64,000 nucleotides of DNA from Ciona intestinalis (Eukaryota; Chordata; Ascidiacea; Phlebobranchia; Cionidae), in NCBI RefSeq assembly GCF_000224145.3, contig NC_020166.2, forward strand, positions 5,323,050 to 5,387,049, given 5' to 3'. Under the pieces are notes generated by a model. It saw nothing but the letters and a program-made list of their open reading frames with translations, did not search any database and was not told the DNA's origin. Positions 57,587 through 64,000 of the stretch are shown here, in pieces. The translations under genes were made by a program, and so were the position numbers. Each line of letters opens with the position of its first letter. Position 1 is the first letter of the stretch.

Positions 57587-59330
57587 TTTGCTTTCTTGAG
57601 TAAACCTTCTACAAAAATAGATGCAGAACAAACTACAGTTGCCTTCTTATCCCAATGGTTTAATTTCTGTATACCTAATGACCGTTTGTCTGTAATGTAG
57701 AATTCGCTTTATATTGTAAAACGTATCTTAAACAGTAGCCTACATATCAACAAAACCTTACTTTGCAAACTGAACTAACGCTAACAAAATCTATGCGACT
57801 CCAGCAGTTTACAAGATCTCAATGATCACATGAAACAGAAGATGGCGTGTCAGAGCACTAAAACTTTATAAAGGACTATTTTCTAAATTTACCCAACACC
57901 CATTTAATTAGACAAGGAAATCATGTTTTAACCATAGAGAACTAATCTCTATGTTTTAACATCCAAGCGAAATGTGACGAGCGTAAACCAAAGGAAATAC
58001 CAGCATCTCAAAATATTGCATCAATATGACGTCACTATTGTCTTTATGACTATGCGGTTCTTTCCCTCTGATGGTCGAGTTGTTTTTCCCGTCTCGTCGC
58101 TTCGATGATTCGCCTTTTTCCCCCGATAGTAAAACTCCCAATTGTAAATCGCAAACTAATATGTAACGTAAAGNNNNNNNNNNNNNNNNNNNNNNNNNNN
58201 NNNNNNNNNNNNNNNNNNNNNNNNNNNNNNNNNNNNNNNNNNNNNNNNNNNNNNNNNNNNNNNNNNNNNNNNNNNNNNNNNNNNNNNNNNNNNNNNNNNN
58301 NNNNNNNNNNNNNNNNNNNNNNNNNNNNNNNNNNNNNNNNNNNNNNNNNNNNNNNNNNNNNNNNNNNNNNNNNNNNNNNNNNNNNNNNNNNNNNNNNNNN
58401 NNNNNNNNNNNNNNNNNNNNNNNNNNNNNNNNNNNNNNNNNNNNNNNNNNNNNNNNNNNNNNNNNNNNNNNNNNNNNNNNNNNNNNNNNNNNNNNNNNNN
58501 NNNNNNNNNNNNNNNNNNNNNNNNNNNNNNNNNNNNNNNNNNNNNNNNNNNNNNNNNNNNNNNNNNNNNNNNNNNNNNNNNNNNNNNNNNNNNNNNNNNN
58601 NNNNNNNNNNNNNNNNNNNNNNNNNNNNNNNNNNNNNNNNNNNNNNNNNNNNNNNNNNNNNNNNNNNNNNNNNAACGTTGTTTAAAAATGTGTGAGAGGC
58701 TAAGCGCCACCTAGCGTGAATAGGATGTTTACTTCTTGAGTTATCGACATGTTTAGTTATTACAAGTAATTATATTAAAAGAGAGAGTAATTTTTATGTT
58801 GTGCAACTATTAGAAATAATATAAGAAATCTGTATGTAGTATATATGCCTAGATATTTGTTTAGTTGGTAACCACTAAAAGTTTTTTCACTTAAAATGTT
58901 TCGTCATTATCATTAATAGCCTAACCTACCAACTGTATATATATATTACTCTAACTATGATATGCATGAAAACAGGCTTTGTCACAGTTATCTAGACCCA
59001 TGGTTTTTTTGTTACAATATCAATAAGTTATGTAGGCTATAAAGGGAAGTAACATGTAACATAGGATACCTTACCAGTATCCATTACCCACTTAAATGGG
59101 CGATTAAATTCTTGTTGGATCTGGTGTCAACCTCCAACCTTTGTTAAATTCATGATGGCCTGTCTGGAAAATTTTAGGTATCGAACCTAAACTGATATTG
59201 TATAACAATTCTGGACTGAATTGTTAGTGTCGGAACTAACTACATATTTTTTAACACTTTGAATCATCATTTTATATGTTTGAATTCTCCTTAAAAGAAG
59301 TGTATGAAGCGTTGCTGTTCCTTTTTTTAG
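57587..59330. other. Divergent region between MFAP1 and IRAK, with gap
   Basis: It contains the MFAP1 5' end, a 500-N gap and 650 bp of AT-rich DNA. I searched for the first half of the IRAK death domain on the plus strand and found none, so it probably lies in the gap. The reported open frames across the Ns are meaningless. Confidence 0.5.
58174..58673. other. Assembly gap, 500 N
   Basis: A 500-N placeholder. Unlike the other two gaps, its flanks (ATGTAACGTAAAG and AACGTTGTTTAAAAATG) show no duplication. Confidence 0.99.
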
Positions 59331-62300
59331 TTGGTATGTTGGGATTTGACGAAACATCAAGTAAAAGATATCGTTTATCTTTTGAAATGCATGGAAGCCC
59401 CACGGACAATTTGTTAAGAGATTGCAAGTACAGGATGGTTCGAATACGACATCTTTATAAAATACTCATGGAAATTGGGTTGGTACAGTTGGCACAAGAA
59501 GTTCTCGGAGATTTTGGTGAGATTGTTTTTTATTTTCTTTACAAGATTCTAATATATGGTGTCTGTGTAAAGTGTAACTTAGCTGCTATTAGTCATTGTG
59601 TGCAAAATTCAGTAAGTAGATTGGGAAGATTTTTATAAACTTATAGTAACACAAAAGCTGTTCAAGTTAATTATTAAAAATAAAACTTGCCAACATAAAA
59701 TTAACTTTTAGACACAGAAGAAGAGTTGACACCACAGTCGTACAATGTAAACGGAATGCCATCATACCAGTCAAGGTAGACTCGTTACCCCAGTTTTATA
59801 AATTTCTTACCACATGTATTTCTACAGATTAGCCAATCCAGGTGAAAAGATGTCTTCTGTTGCTGATCGAAAGCCAGAACAAGCAACATCATCCAAACGT
59901 AAGTTAAACCCATTATTAATATAATCTAAACAGTGTCACAGCCGTGACGCCAGTACTACACAACTGAAAATACCATGACCAAACCCTCTTTTGTTCATTT
60001 GTTGTGGGAAAATATGCGATGTCTAATTTACTGTACAGAATCCCAATCTGTTAAGTTTAAATACAACATTTCCCCTAACTAAATATATCCCTATTATTCT
60101 CAGGTGAACAATGGTCAGGATTGGATACCTACCATTTTCACTACAGTGACATCAAACAAGGAACAAATAATTTCAGTCGCGCACTTGAACTTGGGGCAGG
60201 GGCTTTTGGGAAAGTATATAAAGTGACTCTGAGAAACACCTTATTTGCATGTAAAGTACTAAAAATTGTAAGTTTTTGTAAGATTTTTTTTATTTGTTCA
60301 ATAAAAGTATCATTGTGTTAGTAGTAGTAGTACACTTGTTAAGTAACAGAGTCGTAAATTTTTAATTATCTTATTTCTATTCCTAAGTACCAATTAAAAC
60401 TAGTTGTACACGTACTACCAAAGCATTCATAATAATTGTAATAATGCCAAATTATAACTTGAATCTCAATTATGTCATCAATATTCAAATCACAGGACAA
60501 GGAAAACCCTCTGACCACTTCAATAATTGAAACTCACAGAAAACACGACGACCTTCGCAATGAACTCAATTACTTGGCTGAGTATCGACACCCGAATGTG
60601 ATTAGTTTATATGGGTGGTCATTAGATGGGCCCGACCCATGTCTCGTATATGAATTCATGAGCAATGGCTCGTTACAAGATAGACTTCAATGCTCGGTGA
60701 GATTACAAAGCAACTACTGGGTCATTAGGTGCTAATGGCTATGTCATGTGGATGTTTATATTCCATTATCCTGTATTACATAAGTTACTTTGCTTTTAGC
60801 CTATAATGTGTGTAACAGTTTTTTGTGTATATTGTTTTGGGTATGAAAGAGTTTTAACATAGTAAAATGTTTAATATTATGTATTTATTTATTAATAAAT
60901 AAATGATGTGTTGTGATTAATATTTTTATCCATATATTTATGCAAATTGAATCTCATAAAGATTAAACTGGTCAAGTGAGTTGAAACAGACAGAAACAAA
61001 TACCTGTACTTTCATTCAAAATTGTATTTTTATTAAGGGGGACTCAAGGCCGTTAACCTGGGAACAACGCGTGAAAATATCTTGTGGGGCGGCAAGAGGT
61101 CTTCAATTTTTACACACTTCTAAATCCAAGCCATTGATTCACGGCGACATAAAAACGTAAGTTTCAATCTGGGCTTGTTTGTAATATCATTAAACGTGAA
61201 CCTGTATGGTCAATAGGTGAAGAAACGTGAAAAAAAATTGTTAAAAATATATTAAATTCCTGTGGAGTGAAATATGTTATTGGGTAATTATTAATTAACT
61301 TTAGTTCTGTTTAAACTCTGGTGGTAAAGATTAAATATGGGTGTTGATATAATCTTTATTGTACAATAACTTTAGGTCATTTCAGATCATTTCACCAGTA
61401 TTAGACTATTAGTATTAGTATATGTGCCTATTCTGCTCATCTTGTAGCCCATACTAAATGCTGGTTAACTTTTACGAATCTATATATTTTGTACAAACAG
61501 GGCAAACATATTGCTGGATGAAAGCTACACTGCCAAGTTAGGAGACTTTGGTTTGGCTCGAGAAATGCCAAGGAATGCTTCAACTGGAAGTTACATAAGG
61601 CTGGATAACGAGCATACACCTGGCACACTTGGATATTTAGCAAATGAATATATCACCACAAAGCAACTGTCTGTTAAAGTAGATACATATGCTTTCGGAG
61701 TGGTTTTACTTGAGTTGTATACTGGACGTAGAGCGTACGACAGAAATACAGAAACTCCACTACTGGTAATTAACTTTTGCCCATTTTCTTTGTCTCTGAT
61801 TTTTTTTCCACTTTTGTGCACGTTTCTTTGGTAGCAGTTATGGAAGTTTAATAATGTTTAAATTGGTATCTTGTACCAACAGCTGCGAAAGGTTACATCT
61901 TTACCACATAGCAATGAAATTTGGCATTGGACATACTTTAACTGTGTAATAATATATTCTTTGGTTACAGAGAGATTATATGCATGAGATCGCGTATGAA
62001 TCTTCGGAAATTGGTGAAGAAAAAGCACGAAAAAAGCTGTTAAGTTTACAAGACCCAAGGGTAAGAGTGTTGAATTTTATTACTGTTTGAAAAATACTGA
62101 CTTTTTATGTTTAGATTGCAGCATTATCTGTTGAAAATGCTTTAAAATATGTTTGTCTGGCACTCAAGTGTTGCCACGAAAAGAGACAAAAACGACCCAA
62201 AATGGATGTAACCTTAAAACAATTGGTAGAAATAGATGATGCAATTAGTTCACAGAACAAGGCTCCAACATATCTGCCTGAACCATACAGTGAGTATTTT

Positions 62301-63476
62301 GATGAATTGTGTACAGTAGACGTACCTTTTACTAATTTGAATTGTATATCCAGAGTACAGACCAAGGATGCCGCATTCTCAAATTTCAAGGAAATCTCCC
62401 ACAGAAACTGATGATAATTCACTTCTGCCAAAAATCCCAACACCAAGTCCAAATATGGTAAAAATGTTATAATTTAATCAATTAAAAAATGATCTTATTA
62501 ATTTTAAATTGAACAAAGAACTAAATATCTACATAATAACTTTAAAAGCTAATTGTCTTTGCAAAGTTGTTTGTCAGTTTGTGCTGTAGACACAGAAAAA
62601 CAACATGTAGTTTTAATTCTAATTCCAATTAAGATAAATATAATTTTACCCCTACAAATATGAGTAAATGTGTAATTTCAATAGAAAAAAGCAGATCAGT
62701 CAATGGCACAAGCAGCAAGCACTCCTGTTCCCCATTCACCAAGCGATCAGTTCGATCAACTTATCCGTCATCCTCCATCCTCTAGCGATGAATCCGACTG
62801 CAACGGTCGTTCATCCGTTGCCACCTCCAACCATAGTTATTACTGCTACCCACCAGTTCAACATTCTTCATACCCAGCACATTTACAGTCAGTGCAGGAC
62901 TCTTCCACACAAAGCATGGTTGACTCTATGCTCTCCTCCCACATTCATAGTGAGAGTATCATGGACAGCAAGAGCGATATCTACGCTCCTGGTCCGTACA
63001 ATTCCCCCATACACCCTGTACCTCCTGGGCCACCAGATAACCCTTTTCGCTTGGATTTAAGTCGCCTTCCAAAGACCCCTATGTACAACAATGCCCCAAA
63101 TCTCCCGAACAGACAGACATCAAAATGCACTACTGAGGAGGAATGTACCGCTGAAACTTTTACCAGCCTTGATTTGAATGGAGATACTAAACCACCTTAT
63201 CAGCAACCAAACAAGTTTATGTCAAGGGAAGCAGATCTCTTCACCACAAGCTCAAAAGCCACAACTCCACAACCGGATTCCTTTCAGTTTACCAGTGCAT
63301 CTAACACACAAGGTCCTTACCATTCAGAGTACAGTACCTCGTACCCACCTGTCAGCATCAACCCTTGCAAGGAATCAATCATTGATCAGTTAAAAAGTGG
63401 TGCTGACAGTTACACACAAATATTCAAAGACAACCAAAGCCACAGAGTCCCCACAGAAAGCAGCACTGATTACTGA
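59331..63476 (+). CDS. IRAK1: IRAK1-like kinase of Toll/IL-1 signalling (5' end missing)
   Basis: Exons: 59331-59516, 59712-59775, 59828-59898, 60104-60267, 60496-60696, 61038-61156, 61501-61765, 61971-62060, 62115-62289, 62354-62457 and 62685-63476, all in phase, about 743 codons plus a missing start. The first exon holds the second half of a death domain (HGSPTDNLLRDCKYRMVRIR). The kinase follows: glycine loop LGAGAFGKVYK, lysine ACKVLK, tyrosine gatekeeper CLVYEFMSNGSLQDRL, catalytic loop IHGDIKTANILLD, GDFGLAR, GTLGYLANEY. The HGD loop is IRAK1-like rather than HRD. A 264-codon Ser/Pro-rich tail ends the protein. IRAKs bind MyD88 through the death domain and recruit TRAF6; SPTETDD fits the TRAF6-binding PxExx(acidic) motif. 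I recognise the family surely and the IRAK1 subtype moderately. Confidence 0.88.
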
Positions 63477-64000
63477 CAATACTGACTACACAAGTTTATA
63501 AATGAGGTGCAAACATTGCCATTAACAGTGACATTTTGTACATAGTCAATGTTAATATGTTCCTTCATTGTGCAACAAACAATACCATTATACACAAACA
63601 ATCACGCCTGCGTGTTCAACTTCCTGTTGCGAGCAACAAACTGTTGTATTATATAAAGCCTGGTGTATTTTTTGTAAGGTAAAATTTTCCCATTTTACTT
63701 CTTTTTTTTAAATTTTCATGTATTGCAATAATGTCATCCTTTTTTTGAACTGTGATACACAAGAACAGTAAGAGATTGGAACTCGTCCATTATTTTTAAA
63801 TGTGAGATGTATGTTGTGCAGTTTTGTTAGATTTCTTCCATGTTAAGTTCCATAACCGAATGCACTTTCATTTAGAATTTAGATCAATAACTTTTGGATT
63901 AACTTTTTGGACCCTGCACTACTTTTTCAAGTCTGCAGCTTCCATGTAAAGGATGGTTGTAGTTCTCTAAATACATATGCATGGTACAGAATGATTGCGG
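63477..64000 (+). other. 3' UTR and downstream flank of the IRAK-like gene
   Basis: No ORF of note and no perfect AATAAA up to the window end. The transcript may end beyond the window or use a variant signal. Confidence 0.4.

Overview
The window looks like nuclear DNA of a tunicate, most likely Ciona. The genes have short, in-phase GT-AG introns and belong to chordate families (C6orf62, NR2C2AP, TMEM234, IRAK1-like). One gene pair is spaced by 12 nt like a Ciona trans-spliced operon. A short inverted-repeat element of about 190 bp recurs roughly a dozen times. The assignment is inference from gene content and architecture. The sequence has three runs of N (50, 500 and 500 bases).

Layout. 0-2 kb: dispersed repeats. 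2.0-4.0 kb: DDX19-type RNA helicase (+), facing intronless EXOC4/Sec8 (-, 5.2-8.1 kb). 9.2-11.3 kb: TFIIS (+). 11.3-17.8 kb: gene-poor, repeat-bearing DNA. 17.8-21.3 kb: an unrecognised secreted-protein gene that I rebuilt from five in-phase exons. Its exons 2-5 appear twice around the 50-N gap, probably two alleles laid end to end. 22.9-30.8 kb: type II transmembrane trypsin-like protease with signs of alternative first, internal and last exons. 30.8-33.6 kb: repeats. 33.7-34.9 kb: C6orf62 (+), tail to tail with the TMEM234-NR2C2AP operon (-, 36.1-35.0 kb). 36.7-37.5 kb: mitochondrial ribosome recycling factor (+). 37.7-42.1 kb: ALKBH3 (-), with an intronless leucine-rich-repeat gene (+) inside one intron. 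42.8-53.3 kb: a long EF-hand gene (+) with introns full of MITEs and one exon duplicated around the 500-N gap. 53.6-57.6 kb: MFAP1 splicing factor (-). 59.3-63.5 kb: IRAK1-like innate immune kinase (+), whose 5' end probably lies in the last gap.

Most genes are unrelated housekeeping genes (RNA export, exocytosis, transcription elongation, splicing, DNA alkylation repair, mitochondrial translation) packed closely on both strands. They do not form one pathway. The parts worth a second look are the secreted-protein gene, the protease's alternative exons, the operon, the nested gene, and the two gap-flanking duplications that probably reflect unmerged haplotypes.
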